The notes under the pieces: model-generated | Seen by the model: the letters and a program-made list of their open reading frames with translations, nothing else | Database searches by the model: none | Told to the model about the DNA's origin: nothing | Source: Thermoanaerobaculaceae bacterium | GTDB taxonomy: Bacteria; Acidobacteriota; Thermoanaerobaculia; Thermoanaerobaculales; Thermoanaerobaculaceae | Direction: 5' to 3' | Length of the DNA: 24,010 nucleotides | NCBI GenBank assembly: GCA_022865555.1 | Contig: JALHTD010000124.1 | Span: 1 to 24,010, forward strand | In this document: in pieces, positions 14,880 to 21,822 of the stretch | Layout: every line of letters begins with the position of its first letter | Numbering within the stretch: position 1 is the stretch's first letter | Made by a program: the position numbers and the translations under genes

Positions 14880-15031
14880 GCACCCGCAGGGTAATAAAGA
14901 AGCCTTACGCAGTGGCGAAAGAGAAGCCAGCTCAAAGCCCGCGGGGCAAGAAAAAGCCTCACGCAGGGAAAAATCGAGGAGGCGGGGGCCGCCCACCCGC
15001 CGGGTAATAAATAGCCTCACGCTAGTGAAAA
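14880..15031 (-). repeat. Three tandem units of 55-58 bp, right arm
   Basis: Inverted versions of the left-arm units. CCCGC(A/G/C)GGG followed by an A-rich tract and GCCT(T/C)ACGC starts at 14883, 14938 and 14996, that is, spaced 55 and 58 bases. The outer two carry GTAATAAA where the middle one carries GCAAGAAA. Confidence 0.78.
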
Positions 15032-15081
15032 TGAGAGGAAGGCGTCGCGCGGGTAGACTGGTTGGCGCCCGAGGAGGTGCA

Positions 15082-16284
15082 ATGCGGTCCCCCCGACGAG
15101 CGCTCGCGACGCTCTTCCTGATCGTCTTCACCGACCTGGTGGGGTTCGGGATCGTGATCCCCCTGCTGCCGCTCTACGCGGAGCACTACCACCCGGCGCC
15201 CTGGGTATTCGGGCTGCTCATGGCCGCCTACTCGGCGATGCAGTTCGTCTTCTCGCCGATCCTGGGGCGCCTGTCCGACCGCGTCGGGCGCCGGCCGGTC
15301 CTGCTCATCTCGCTCGCGGGGTCGGTGGTCGGGTTCGTCATGTTCGCGCTCGCGGACTCGCTCGTCTGGCTGTTCGCCGCCCGCCTGCTGGCCGGCATCG
15401 CCGGGGGCAACATCGCCACGGCGCAAGCCGTGATCGCCGACACCACCAAGCCCGAGGACCGGGCGCGCGGCATGGGCCTCATCGGCGCCGCCTTCGGGCT
15501 CGGCTTCATCGCCGGCCCGGCCCTCGCCGGCCTGCTGGCCCCGATCAGCCCCGCCGCGCCCGGTTGGGGGGCCGCCGCCTGCTCCGCGGTCGCCTTCGCG
15601 ATGACCCTCCTCTACCTCCCGGAGACGCGACCGGTCGGGATCGTGGCTGCGCGCTCGACCCCCGCCTCCGGCGTGGCGCGCCTCGCGTTTGCCTGGCGCC
15701 ACCCCGAGCTTGGCCCGCTGATGCTGATCGGCTTTGCGGTGGTCACCGGGTTCGCGGCGTTCGAGGTCACCTTCGCCCAGTACCTCCACGAGCGCCTCGC
15801 CCTGCCTCACTCCGGTGTCAGCTTCCTGTTCGTGTACGTGGGCGTGCTGGCGGCGGTGGTGCAGGGCGGCCTCGTGGGCCGGGCGACCCGCTGGCTGGGT
15901 GAGAGGAGGCTGGTGATCGGCGGCCTCGCCCTGGTCGCCGTCGGCCTGCTGCTGCTGGCTTCGGCGCACCGCCTGGGCGTCGTGCTCACGGTCCTGCCGG
16001 TCCTCTCGCTGGGGATCGGCATGGTGATGCCCTCGATTTCGGCGATGGTCTCGAGTGGCGCGGCCGCCGACCAGCAAGGGATGGCGCTCGGGGCCTTCCA
16101 GGGGATCTCGTCGCTCGCCCGGGTGGTGGGACCTTTCGCAGCCGAGGTGGCGCTCGGCTCGTGGGGGGTCGCCGCGCCGCAGGTGGGTGCCGCGGTGCTG
16201 GCGGCGTTGGCGGCCGGGGGCGCCGCCACCGTGCTGCGGAGGGCGGGCGCCGGCCCCGCGGGCCCGGCCCGCGGGCAGGGTTGA
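15082..16284 (+). CDS. MFS transporter, drug:H+ antiporter (TetA/DHA1-like)
   Basis: A 400-residue inner-membrane protein with about 12 hydrophobic spans, the usual size for DHA1-type exporters. It starts MRSPRRALATLFLIVFTDLVGFGIVIPLLPLY, typical of tetracycline/multidrug exporters (D18 in the first span). Major-facilitator motif A is GRLSDRVGRRPV (62-73), and the motif C-like region GAAFGLGFIAGPALAG lies in span 5. The substrate cannot be told. ATG at 15082 follows AGGAGG (15072-15077) at ideal spacing. The frame stays open back to 14569 through repeat DNA, but that extension is low-complexity and rejected. The gene is divergent from fmt and followed 18 bases later by the CoA-binding protein gene. 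Confidence 0.92.
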   Translation: MRSPRRALATLFLIVFTDLVGFGIVIPLLPLYAEHYHPAPWVFGLLMAAYSAMQFVFSPILGRLSDRVGRRPVLLISLAGSVVGFVMFALADSLVWLFAARLLAGIAGGNIATAQAVIADTTKPEDRARGMGLIGAAFGLGFIAGPALAGLLAPISPAAPGWGAAACSAVAFAMTLLYLPETRPVGIVAARSTPASGVARLAFAWRHPELGPLMLIGFAVVTGFAAFEVTFAQYLHERLALPHSGVSFLFVYVGVLAAVVQGGLVGRATRWLGERRLVIGGLALVAVGLLLLASAHRLGVVLTVLPVLSLGIGMVMPSISAMVSSGAAADQQGMALGAFQGISSLARVVGPFAAEVALGSWGVAAPQVGAAVLAALAAGGAATVLRRAGAGPAGPARGQG

Positions 16285-16302
16285 GGCTTCAAGGAGGACG
16301 TC

Positions 16303-16767
16303 ATGACCGAGCAGAGCTGTGAGCTTCCGCTGTCGAATGTGAGCGAACGGGAGATCGACGAGATCCTCTCGAGCGCCAAGACCATTGCGGTCGTGGGGCT
16401 ATCCGAGAAGGCGGATCGTGAGTCGCACTTGGTGGCGCGGTACCTGCAGGCGAACGGCTACCGAATCATTCCGGTCAACCCGGGGATGGCCGAGGTGCTG
16501 GGCGAGCGCAGCTACCCCGACCTGGCCTCGATTCCGCCGGAGATCGCGATCGACGTGGTGGACATCTTCCGCAAGCCGGAGTTCATCCCGGCGGTCGTGG
16601 ACGCGGCGATCCCGCGCGGCGCCCGGGCCGTCTGGATGCAGCTTGGCCTCGTCCACAACGCCGCCGCCCAGCGCGCGCGGGCCGCGGGCCTCGGGGTGGT
16701 GATGGACCGCTGCATGAAGATCGAGCACGCCCGCTGGGCCGCCCATCGCCGAGGCGGCAGGCCGTAG
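16303..16767 (+). CDS. CoA-binding domain protein (YccU-like)
   Basis: A 154-residue single-domain protein of the CoA-binding Rossmann family, like E. coli YccU and the N-terminal part of succinyl-CoA synthetase alpha subunits. Visible are TIAVVGLSEKADRESHLVARYLQ and YRIIPVNPG (nucleotide-binding strands), then YPDLASIPPEIAIDVVDIFRKPE, VWMQLGLVHN and the terminal DRCMKIEHAR. The cellular role of these proteins is unsettled. ATG at 16303 follows AAGGAGGACGTC. It is 18 bases after the MFS gene and probably in the same transcript, although no functional link is known. Confidence 0.92.
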   Translation: MTEQSCELPLSNVSEREIDEILSSAKTIAVVGLSEKADRESHLVARYLQANGYRIIPVNPGMAEVLGERSYPDLASIPPEIAIDVVDIFRKPEFIPAVVDAAIPRGARAVWMQLGLVHNAAAQRARAAGLGVVMDRCMKIEHARWAAHRRGGRP

Positions 16768-16840
16768 CAGACAGCTATTGGGATTCGGCCAAGCACCAGC
16801 GTGTAAGCGGCGCCCTGCGCGGGGGTTGCTCTGGCACGCG

Positions 16841-16856
16841 ACAACCTGGAGGTTGT
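16841..16856 (+). terminator. Weak hairpin after the CoA-binding protein gene
   Basis: ACAACC-TGGA-GGTTGT is a perfect 6-bp stem, followed after some bases by TTCTTGTTT. It could end the MFS/CoA-binding transcript before infC. The T tract is poor. Confidence 0.35.
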
Positions 16857-16899
16857 GCAGGCGGTTCTTGTTTGGCCGCGGGGCCCTACCGTCGATCGC

Positions 16900-16927
16900 C
16901 TATTGCCTATTGCCTATTGCCTGTTGT
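16900..16927 (+). repeat. 7-bp tandem repeat upstream of infC
   Basis: CTATTGC three times (16900-16920), then CTGTTGT (16921-16927). It has the same period as the other heptamer loci but a different sequence, and no clear inverted partner is nearby. Confidence 0.8.
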
Positions 16928-16939
16928 CAACCAACCCTT

Positions 16940-16948
16940 TGCTATACT
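16940..16948 (+). promoter_or_regulatory. Extended -10 promoter for infC
   Basis: TGC followed by TATACT (16943-16948) is an extended -10 element. The nearest -35-like TTGTCA (16924-16929) is only 13 bases away, so the TG extension probably carries the promoter. The leader would be about 58 bases and contains GGACC-AGG-GGTCC (16981-16993) just before the ribosome site. Confidence 0.55.
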
Positions 16949-17012
16949 CCCCGCGTCCAGCTCCAGTGCTCGGACACGGGGGACCAGGGGTCCGCCCAAG
17001 GAGGAGGCTCTC

Positions 17013-17543
17013 ATCGCCGAAGAACGTGATCGTACAAGAGTCAACGAGATGATCCGGCTCTCGCCAGTGCGTCTCGTGGATGCCGACGGGAGCCAGGTCG
17101 GCATCGTCCCCGTCGAAGAAGCCCTCGCGCTCGCCCGCACGCGCGGCCTCGATCTCGTCGAGGTCGCCTCCACCGCAAGGCCCATCGTCTGCAAGATCAT
17201 GGACTGGGGTAAGTATCACTACGAGCAGGAGAAGAAGGCCAGACAGGCGCGCCGCAAGGAGCACCAGATCGAGGTCAAGGAGGTCAAGTTCCGCCCCGGT
17301 GTGGCGGACCACGACTTCCACACCAAGCTCTCGATGGTGAAGAGGTTCCTCGAGCAGGGGAAGCACGTGAAGGTCACGATCATGTTCCGGCGGCGCGAGA
17401 TGCGGCGGCCGGAGAACGGCTACGAGGTGCTCGAGCGCATCAAGGAGGAGCTTGCCGAGATTATCCGGCTCGAGCGCGACGCCGGGCCGCTGGAGGGGCG
17501 CGACCTGACCATGGTCCTTGCCCCCGGGCGCAAGACCGCCTGA
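17013..17543 (+). CDS. infC: Translation initiation factor IF-3, with ATC start codon
   Basis: IF-3 keeps the 30S subunit free and checks start-codon pairing. From ATC at 17013 the product has 176 residues, the normal size. It starts (M)AEERDRTRVNEMIR, then has VRLVDADGSQVGIVPVEEALALA, ARPIVCKIMDWGKYHYEQEKK (end of the N-domain and linker), IEVKEVKFRPGVADHDFHTKL, VKVTIMFRRREM and the terminal MVLAPGRK. A strong AAGGAGG (16998-17004) lies 8 bases before ATC, no ATG/GTG/TTG stands at the conserved beginning, and upstream codons translate intergenic repeats. Rare starts (ATT, ATC) are known for infC and link to autoregulation by IF-3 discrimination. rpmI and rplT, the usual followers, are absent: the next gene is convergent after 19 bases. 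Confidence 0.93.
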   Translation: MAEERDRTRVNEMIRLSPVRLVDADGSQVGIVPVEEALALARTRGLDLVEVASTARPIVCKIMDWGKYHYEQEKKARQARRKEHQIEVKEVKFRPGVADHDFHTKLSMVKRFLEQGKHVKVTIMFRRREMRRPENGYEVLERIKEELAEIIRLERDAGPLEGRDLTMVLAPGRKTA

Positions 17544-17562
17544 CCCTTCGCTGCGTGCCGCC

Positions 17563-18894
17563 CTAGATCTTTTCGGTCTTCTCGCTGAAGTGGATCCCGA
17601 GGCGCTCAAGCTCCACCAGCGCCGGCTCGTAGATCTCGGGGAGCACCGGGACGAGCACACCCCGCGAGTTGACCTGGCCTTCGAGGATCAGGCGCACCCC
17701 GACTGCTGCCGGCAGACCGACCGTACGGTTCATGCTGGAATCGCCGTTGGGGATGCCGAAGTCGATCATTGTGGAACTGATCTTCTCTTTGTGCCCTGGG
17801 TACTCGGCGACGAACTGGTGCTGGAGGATGAGCATGTCGCGCTCGCCCGGGGCATAGGACATCTTTGCGAGCATGGTCGCGGTCATCACGTCGAGCGGCG
17901 ACTTGCAGCCCGCCGGCAGCGGCGCGCTGCTGAAAAGACCCAGCCACTCCAGGTTGGCGACGATGAAGTTGACCGGGGCCAGGCCGATCTTGCGGGCCAC
18001 CGCCTGCTTGACGCCGCGGGGGCTCTTCTTGCCGATCACCCTCGCCACGAAATGCGCGTAGGTCAGCCCGGTGAGGTCCATCTCGCTTTCGCCGAGCAGG
18101 CCGAGCTCGGCGACCTTCTTCAGCGTGGGGCACCACCCCTGATTGCGCAGCGTGCCGCGGAACATCGTCCGGGTGGAGGTGATCCCGTAGGTCTCGGCGT
18201 AGGGCAGGCTGTCGCGGTTGGGGTAGCCCTCGAACGGGATGACCTTGCCCTCGACCTCGATGGGCACGCACGAGTAGTGCAGGAACAGGTCCGGGCCGGG
18301 GACGTCGGTCAGGTCGCCGTCCTGGCGGAAGCGCGCGGCGTTGCGGCCGGCCATCAGCACCCCTCGAGGGCTCCAGGAGAACTTGTAGCCGAAGGGGTTG
18401 TCGTTGGCCTCGGGGGCGGGTAGCCCTCCGCAGTACGAGGTGAAGCGGGTGATCTGCCCGCCGGCCGCCTTCACGCGGTGGATCACCTTCATCGCGGTCA
18501 TGTGGTCGATGCCCGGGTCCACGCCGATCTCGTTAAGCAGAGCGACACCGGCAGCCTTCGCCTCGCCGTCGAGGCCGCGCATGTCGTCCTTGACGTAGGA
18601 GGTGGTGACCATGTGCTTGCGGTGCCGCAGGCAGGACCTGGCCACGCGGTAGTGGTAGGTGTAGGGCAGCAGGCTCACGGCCAGGTCGTGCTCGCGCACG
18701 ATCTCGTCGAGCCTCTGGTCTCCTTCGGTCTCGATGTCGAATGCGACCGGCCGGCCGTTGGGATGATCGCCGACCAACTGCTTGGCCTTGCTCACGGTCC
18801 GGCTCGCCACCGTCACCTGGTATCCGTGCTCCAGCAGGTACCTCACGTGGGCACCAGCCACCAACCCGGCTCCGAACACGACGACCTTCTTCAC
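17563..18894 (-). CDS. Saccharopine dehydrogenase (glutamate-forming), SDH half of lysine degradation
   Basis: This enzyme oxidises saccharopine to glutamate and 2-aminoadipate semialdehyde. The 443-residue product begins MKKVVVFGAGLVAGAHVRYLLEHG, a Rossmann nucleotide-binding motif. It continues with SLLPYTYHYRVARSCL, LNEIGVDPGIDHMTAM (a hallmark of the LYS9/AASS C-terminal family) and TSYCGGLPAPEANDNPFGYKFSWSP. GTG at 18894 is fixed by AAGGAGG 5 bases upstream; the ATG at 18927 is rejected for that reason. It lies 79 bases after the LKR gene on the same strand, so the two make the split equivalent of animal and plant LKR/SDH. The direction of use (degradation) is inferred from that pairing. 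Confidence 0.9.
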   Translation of the reverse strand: MKKVVVFGAGLVAGAHVRYLLEHGYQVTVASRTVSKAKQLVGDHPNGRPVAFDIETEGDQRLDEIVREHDLAVSLLPYTYHYRVARSCLRHRKHMVTTSYVKDDMRGLDGEAKAAGVALLNEIGVDPGIDHMTAMKVIHRVKAAGGQITRFTSYCGGLPAPEANDNPFGYKFSWSPRGVLMAGRNAARFRQDGDLTDVPGPDLFLHYSCVPIEVEGKVIPFEGYPNRDSLPYAETYGITSTRTMFRGTLRNQGWCPTLKKVAELGLLGESEMDLTGLTYAHFVARVIGKKSPRGVKQAVARKIGLAPVNFIVANLEWLGLFSSAPLPAGCKSPLDVMTATMLAKMSYAPGERDMLILQHQFVAEYPGHKEKISSTMIDFGIPNGDSSMNRTVGLPAAVGVRLILEGQVNSRGVLVPVLPEIYEPALVELERLGIHFSEKTEKI

Positions 18895-18973
18895 GGTTTC
18901 CTCCTTGCCCAGCTTCTCACGCGGCACGATTCAGGCGTCTCGTTTCCGCGCCACCGGTCCCCTGAGCGGCTGC

Positions 18974-20299
18974 TCATTCGGCCTGCGGGTTCAGGTACTT
19001 CGCGATGTACTTGTAGTCCGGCGTGAGCTTTCCGTGGTACAGGATCACTGCCCGGGCGATCTCCGAGGGGAGATCCACCTCCTCGAACGGCACGGAGAAA
19101 TCGGCCTGAGCGATCGCCGGGATGAACGGCTCCAGGATCTCGCTGAAGTACTCCGAGGCCTCCCGCGGCAGCTCGCTCGGCAGGATGTCCACCGCCAGGA
19201 TCACCGGCCCCGTGCCGGCCACACCCATCGTCACCTCGCCCGTCTTCGGGTTCCAGACGTACACCGGGTCGTCCGGCTCGGTGGCCTTGAGCGTGCACTC
19301 GATCGAGCCCTCGATGTCGCAGCTCGCGTCGCCCACGACCCGCAGGTGCGGCTGCCGCGGCCCACCGAAGAGCTCGCGGGCAAAAGCCTTCGTGAGCAGC
19401 CGAGGGTAGCGGGCGTCCCAGTAGTTGGAGTTCATCAGCACGGTCAGGCGCGGGAGGTACTGCTCGAACGTGGAGTGGTACTTCTGTGGGTGAAGGTAGT
19501 AGTCCTGCAGGTCGAAGTGGGCGGCGGGATCGTTCGATGCGACGGTGTGCTCCTCCTTGAAGAGCGCCCGGTAGATGACGCGGTTCGAGGCGTTGGGGTC
19601 GCTCGCCACCTGCGCAACTTCGGCCGGCGCGATCTCCACCGTGGGCAGATCGGTCAGGAGCTCCAGGATGCCCCGACCGACGTTGCCGTAGCCGGCGACG
19701 CCGACGATCATCGGCGTGATCTCCCTGGGCAACCCCTCGGCCTTGATCCGCTCGCCCGCCGCGTGCACGTCGGCGCGGACGGCGGTCAGGCTGTCGTAGG
19801 TGTAGGTGTGGCGAATGTCGGCAAACGGGTTGGCGATGCCCTCCCAGTTCAGGCGTTTGCCCAGCGCCGACAGGCTCTCGATCATGCTGACGACCCCGGC
19901 GTGCCAGCCGAAGAAGATCAACCGGCGGCCGCGCTCGTCGGTCACCTTCTCGTAGTCGATGAGGTTGCAGCCCTGCTCCATCATCCGCCTGAGCATGGCC
20001 ATGTTGTGGGGCTGCCCCTTGATCACGTGGGCGAAGAAGACGTAGGTCTTGCCAGGATGGAAGTACTGCAGTGGGATTTCCTTCACGGCGAAGATGACGC
20101 CCGCGGGGCAGAGATCCTCCTGCACATGCACCCCGGCCTGCTCGAACTCCTCCTCGCGAAACACCCGAATGGGCGAGGGCTGGACGTAGAACTCGATCCC
20201 GTGACTCTCGCGCAACTCGCGCGCCTTGGCCGGCGTGATCGGCACGCGCCGCTCCCATCGGCTCTTGTCCTCACGACGAATCCCGACCCGGGCAGCCAC
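18974..20299 (-). CDS. Lysine-ketoglutarate reductase (saccharopine-forming), LKR half
   Basis: LKR condenses L-lysine with 2-oxoglutarate and reduces the product to saccharopine. The 441-residue product resembles the N-terminal half of AASS/LKR-SDH. It has VGIRREDKSRWERRVPITP (5-23), AVKEIP (71-76), FFAHVIKGQPHNMAML (88-103), LIDYEKVTD and FGWHAGVVSMIESL, followed by an alanine-dehydrogenase-like Rossmann segment GVAGYGNVGRGILELL and MNSNYWDARYPRLLT. GTG at 20299 follows GGAGG by 6 bases and is the first position that fits the family; a longer open frame reaches 20434. A small hairpin (TGAGC-GGCT-GCTCA, 18962-18975) spans the stop. A promoter-like pair lies about 95 bases upstream. Confidence 0.9.
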   Translation of the reverse strand: MAARVGIRREDKSRWERRVPITPAKARELRESHGIEFYVQPSPIRVFREEEFEQAGVHVQEDLCPAGVIFAVKEIPLQYFHPGKTYVFFAHVIKGQPHNMAMLRRMMEQGCNLIDYEKVTDERGRRLIFFGWHAGVVSMIESLSALGKRLNWEGIANPFADIRHTYTYDSLTAVRADVHAAGERIKAEGLPREITPMIVGVAGYGNVGRGILELLTDLPTVEIAPAEVAQVASDPNASNRVIYRALFKEEHTVASNDPAAHFDLQDYYLHPQKYHSTFEQYLPRLTVLMNSNYWDARYPRLLTKAFARELFGGPRQPHLRVVGDASCDIEGSIECTLKATEPDDPVYVWNPKTGEVTMGVAGTGPVILAVDILPSELPREASEYFSEILEPFIPAIAQADFSVPFEEVDLPSEIARAVILYHGKLTPDYKYIAKYLNPQAE

Positions 20300-20393
20300 C
20301 GCCCACCTCCCGAACGCATACGAATCCGCTGCACCGAAGAACCACGAGAGCGTTGGTTCCCTGCGCAGGCTGGAGTCGCCGGCAGGGGGTCGA

Positions 20394-20423
20394 ATCATAC
20401 ACCGGGCCACCGCGAGCGCGCAA
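20394..20423 (-). promoter_or_regulatory. Promoter candidate for the LKR-SDH pair
   Basis: On the minus strand, TTGCGC (20423-20418), an 18-base spacer and TATGAT (20399-20394). The transcript leader would be about 88 bases. No operator or riboswitch fold was recognised in it. Confidence 0.5.
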
Positions 20424-20441
20424 ATCTCAGCCACCTACCGC

Positions 20442-20540
20442 GGAGAAAGGAAAAAGGGGAAACGAAAAACGGGAAAGGCGAGGAAAGCCCCTTTCTCTCG
20501 CCTTCCTCGTGCCGTCTTCCCTTTCCCCTCCTCCCTGCCT
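20442..20540. repeat. Inverted pair of 7-bp-period repeats before the YIP1 gene
   Basis: The purine arm is GGAGAAA, GGAAAAA, GGGGAAA, CGAAAAA, CGGGAAA, GGCGAGG (20442-20483). The pyrimidine arm is TTTCTCT, CGCCTTC, CTCGTGC, CGTCTTC, CCTTTCC, CCTCCTC, CCTGCCT (20492-20540). It shares GGGGAAAC, GTCTTCCCTTT and CCCTGCCT with the element at 3002-3142, so the two loci are homologous. It sits between divergent genes. Confidence 0.78.
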
Positions 20541-20578
20541 ACACTGCGCGGGAACCGCAGCAGACGAAGGAGGCAGCG

Positions 20579-21337
20579 ATGGCCGCAAACTATCCCCCGC
20601 CCACCCCACCCATGCCGCCCCAACCCCCGGGGATGCAGCCGCCCGGCACGGTGCCGCCGCCGAGCTTCGGCGTGCCACCCGTGCCCCCCCCGGGCCCGCC
20701 GCTCCCCTGGGAGCAGCCGGGCTACCCGGCGCTGGAGGCGCTGTACGAGACCGCAAAGCTCTTCTTCACGGCACCCAGCCAGGCGTTCGCGCGCATGTCG
20801 CTGACCGGCACGCTCGGCAGGCCACTGCTCTACGCGGTGATCTTCGGCTGGCTCGGGACCATCGCGGGGCAGGCGTACAGCCTGGCGTTCCGGGGGGCGA
20901 TTCACGGCTTCCTCTCGAGCCTGCCCGGCTACAACGCGAGGCTCATGACCGGCATGCCGGCGGCCGCGACGGTCGCCATCATGATCCTCGCGCCGATACT
21001 CGTGCTCCTCGGCATTTTCATCTGGTCGGCGATCGTGCACCTGTTCCTGATGCTCGTGGGCGGCGCCAACACCGGCTTCGCCTCCACGGTGCGCGTGGTT
21101 TCGTACACGGCCACCGTCCAGATCCTTCAGGTGGTGCCGTTGTGCGGCGGCATACTCACAACAATCTGGGGACTCGTGCTGCAGATCATCGGGCTCGCGA
21201 TTGCCCATCGCACGACCCAGGGCAGGTCGGCCCTCGCCGTGCTGTTGCCACCGGCGTTGTGCTGTGTGTGTTTGGCGATCATCGGGGCCGCCTTCGGCGC
21301 CGCCATCGCCGCGGCGGTCGGGCATTTCGCCCGGTAA
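20579..21337 (+). CDS. YIP1-family membrane protein with proline-rich N-terminus
   Basis: A 252-residue protein. Residues 1-45 are proline-rich (repeated PPP and PPMPP tracts) and probably disordered on the cytoplasmic side. The rest holds about five hydrophobic segments, including AAATVAIMILAPILVLLGIFIWSAIVHLFLML and ALCCVCLAIIGAAFGAAIAAA, with a YIP1-type pattern: KLFFTAPSQAFARM at the domain start and a middle VRVVSYTATVQILQVVP. The function is unknown; bacterial YIP1 proteins are named after a eukaryotic Golgi protein. ATG at 20579 follows GAAGGAGG. The DUF2752 gene begins immediately after its stop codon, so the two are co-translated. Confidence 0.85.
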   Translation: MAANYPPPTPPMPPQPPGMQPPGTVPPPSFGVPPVPPPGPPLPWEQPGYPALEALYETAKLFFTAPSQAFARMSLTGTLGRPLLYAVIFGWLGTIAGQAYSLAFRGAIHGFLSSLPGYNARLMTGMPAAATVAIMILAPILVLLGIFIWSAIVHLFLMLVGGANTGFASTVRVVSYTATVQILQVVPLCGGILTTIWGLVLQIIGLAIAHRTTQGRSALAVLLPPALCCVCLAIIGAAFGAAIAAAVGHFAR

Positions 21338-21748
21338 GTGGCTACGTTGGGCTGGCGCAAGCCGAACCGCGAGGAGCGCCAGTGGGCGGGGCTCAGGGGC
21401 GCAGTGGCGGTCTCCTCGCTGCTGCTGCGCCCCTTCTGGCTCGCGCTCGCGCCGTTCGTCCCCGGCTGCCCCTTCCGCGCCATCACCGGCATCCCGTGCC
21501 CAACGTGCGGCACGACTCACGCCGCGCTCGCGCTCCTGAACGGGCGCCTCGGGGACGCTTTCTCCGCCAACCCGCTGGCCGCGCTCGCCGGTATCGCGTT
21601 TGTAGCGGGCGGGCTGCTCGCCCCGGTCTGGGCCACCTTCAGTTGGCCGGTGCCGGAGATCCCGACACCGCTGCCAAAATGGGCGCGCGCCGGCATCGTC
21701 GCGGTCCTGCTCGCTGGCTGGGCGTACCTTATAGTGACTTTGAGGTAG
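21338..21748 (+). CDS. DUF2752 family small membrane protein
   Basis: A 136-residue protein recognised by the DUF2752 core CPFRAITGIPCPTCGTTHAA (about 44-63), in which three cysteines and the CPxCGxTH pattern are conserved, followed by NGRLGDAFSANPLA. Two or three hydrophobic segments follow. The function is unknown; the cysteine motif hints at metal or disulfide chemistry at the membrane, which is inference. GTG at 21338 directly abuts the TAA of the YIP1 gene, so translation is coupled. Its TAG stop lies inside a GTAGGGG hairpin element. Confidence 0.85.
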   Translation: MATLGWRKPNREERQWAGLRGAVAVSSLLLRPFWLALAPFVPGCPFRAITGIPCPTCGTTHAALALLNGRLGDAFSANPLAALAGIAFVAGGLLAPVWATFSWPVPEIPTPLPKWARAGIVAVLLAGWAYLIVTLR

Positions 21749-21773
21749 GGGCGGGGCTTGGCTGCCCCCGCCC
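21749..21773 (+). terminator. GC-rich hairpin at the DUF2752 stop (GTAGGGG element, copy 1)
   Basis: GGGCGGGG (21749-21756) pairs with CCCCGCCC (21766-21773) around a 9-base loop. The element starts GTAGGGG at 21745, which includes the TAG stop. CTTGT follows with no T run, so it is a repeat element placed as a terminator rather than a classical one. Confidence 0.5.
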
Positions 21774-21799
21774 GCTTGTAGGCCGGCCACACTCAACGA

Positions 21800-21822
21800 G
21801 GGGAGGGGGCAAGCCCCTCCCC
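21800..21822 (-). terminator. GC-rich hairpin at the pyrE stop (GTAGGGG element, copy 2)
   Basis: GGGGAGGGG (21800-21808) pairs with CCCCTCCCC (21814-21822) around GCAAG. On the minus strand it begins GTAGGGG at 21825, and its TAG is the pyrE stop. It is the inverted relative of the element at 21745-21773. Confidence 0.5.

Larger units (their letters stand above)
14313..15031. repeat. Large imperfect palindrome: two inverted copies of a dispersed repeat
   Basis: No gene is supported between 14237 and 15081; this stretch is an inverted duplication centred near 14654. CCCTCCCG (14627-14634) mirrors CGGGAGGG (14673-14680). The block with GAGACCACGCC and GCGATACCCC (about 14529-14555) recurs inverted about 14755-14785. 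The tandem units at 14315-14422 recur inverted at 14880-15031. Each arm is roughly 340-380 bases and diverged by point changes and small indels. The left arm has a close direct copy of its first part at 23878-24010. The long open frames here are low-complexity and not conserved in form between the arms, so they are not called as genes. Confidence 0.8.

Noticed and set aside
14880..15031. Possible CRISPR array (three units spaced 55-58 bases)
   Set aside because: The whole unit repeats with drift, there are no unique spacers, and no cas genes are present.
14569..15081. N-terminal extension of the MFS protein
   Set aside because: It is encoded by repeat DNA, while ATG 15082 has an ideal AGGAGG and matches the family start.
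14316..15131. Open frame of 271 codons on the minus strand and other frames within the palindrome
   Set aside because: The translation is low-complexity, repeats lysine-rich peptides from the tandem units and has no domain; the same DNA is explained by inverted repeats.
16872..17012. N-terminal extension of IF-3 from an upstream ATG
   Set aside because: The codons translate the CTATTGC repeat and the promoter; IF-3 homologues begin at the ATC with its own strong ribosome site.
20300..20393. Possible lysine riboswitch upstream of the LKR gene
   Set aside because: The leader is under 100 bases and shows none of the conserved lysine-riboswitch helices.
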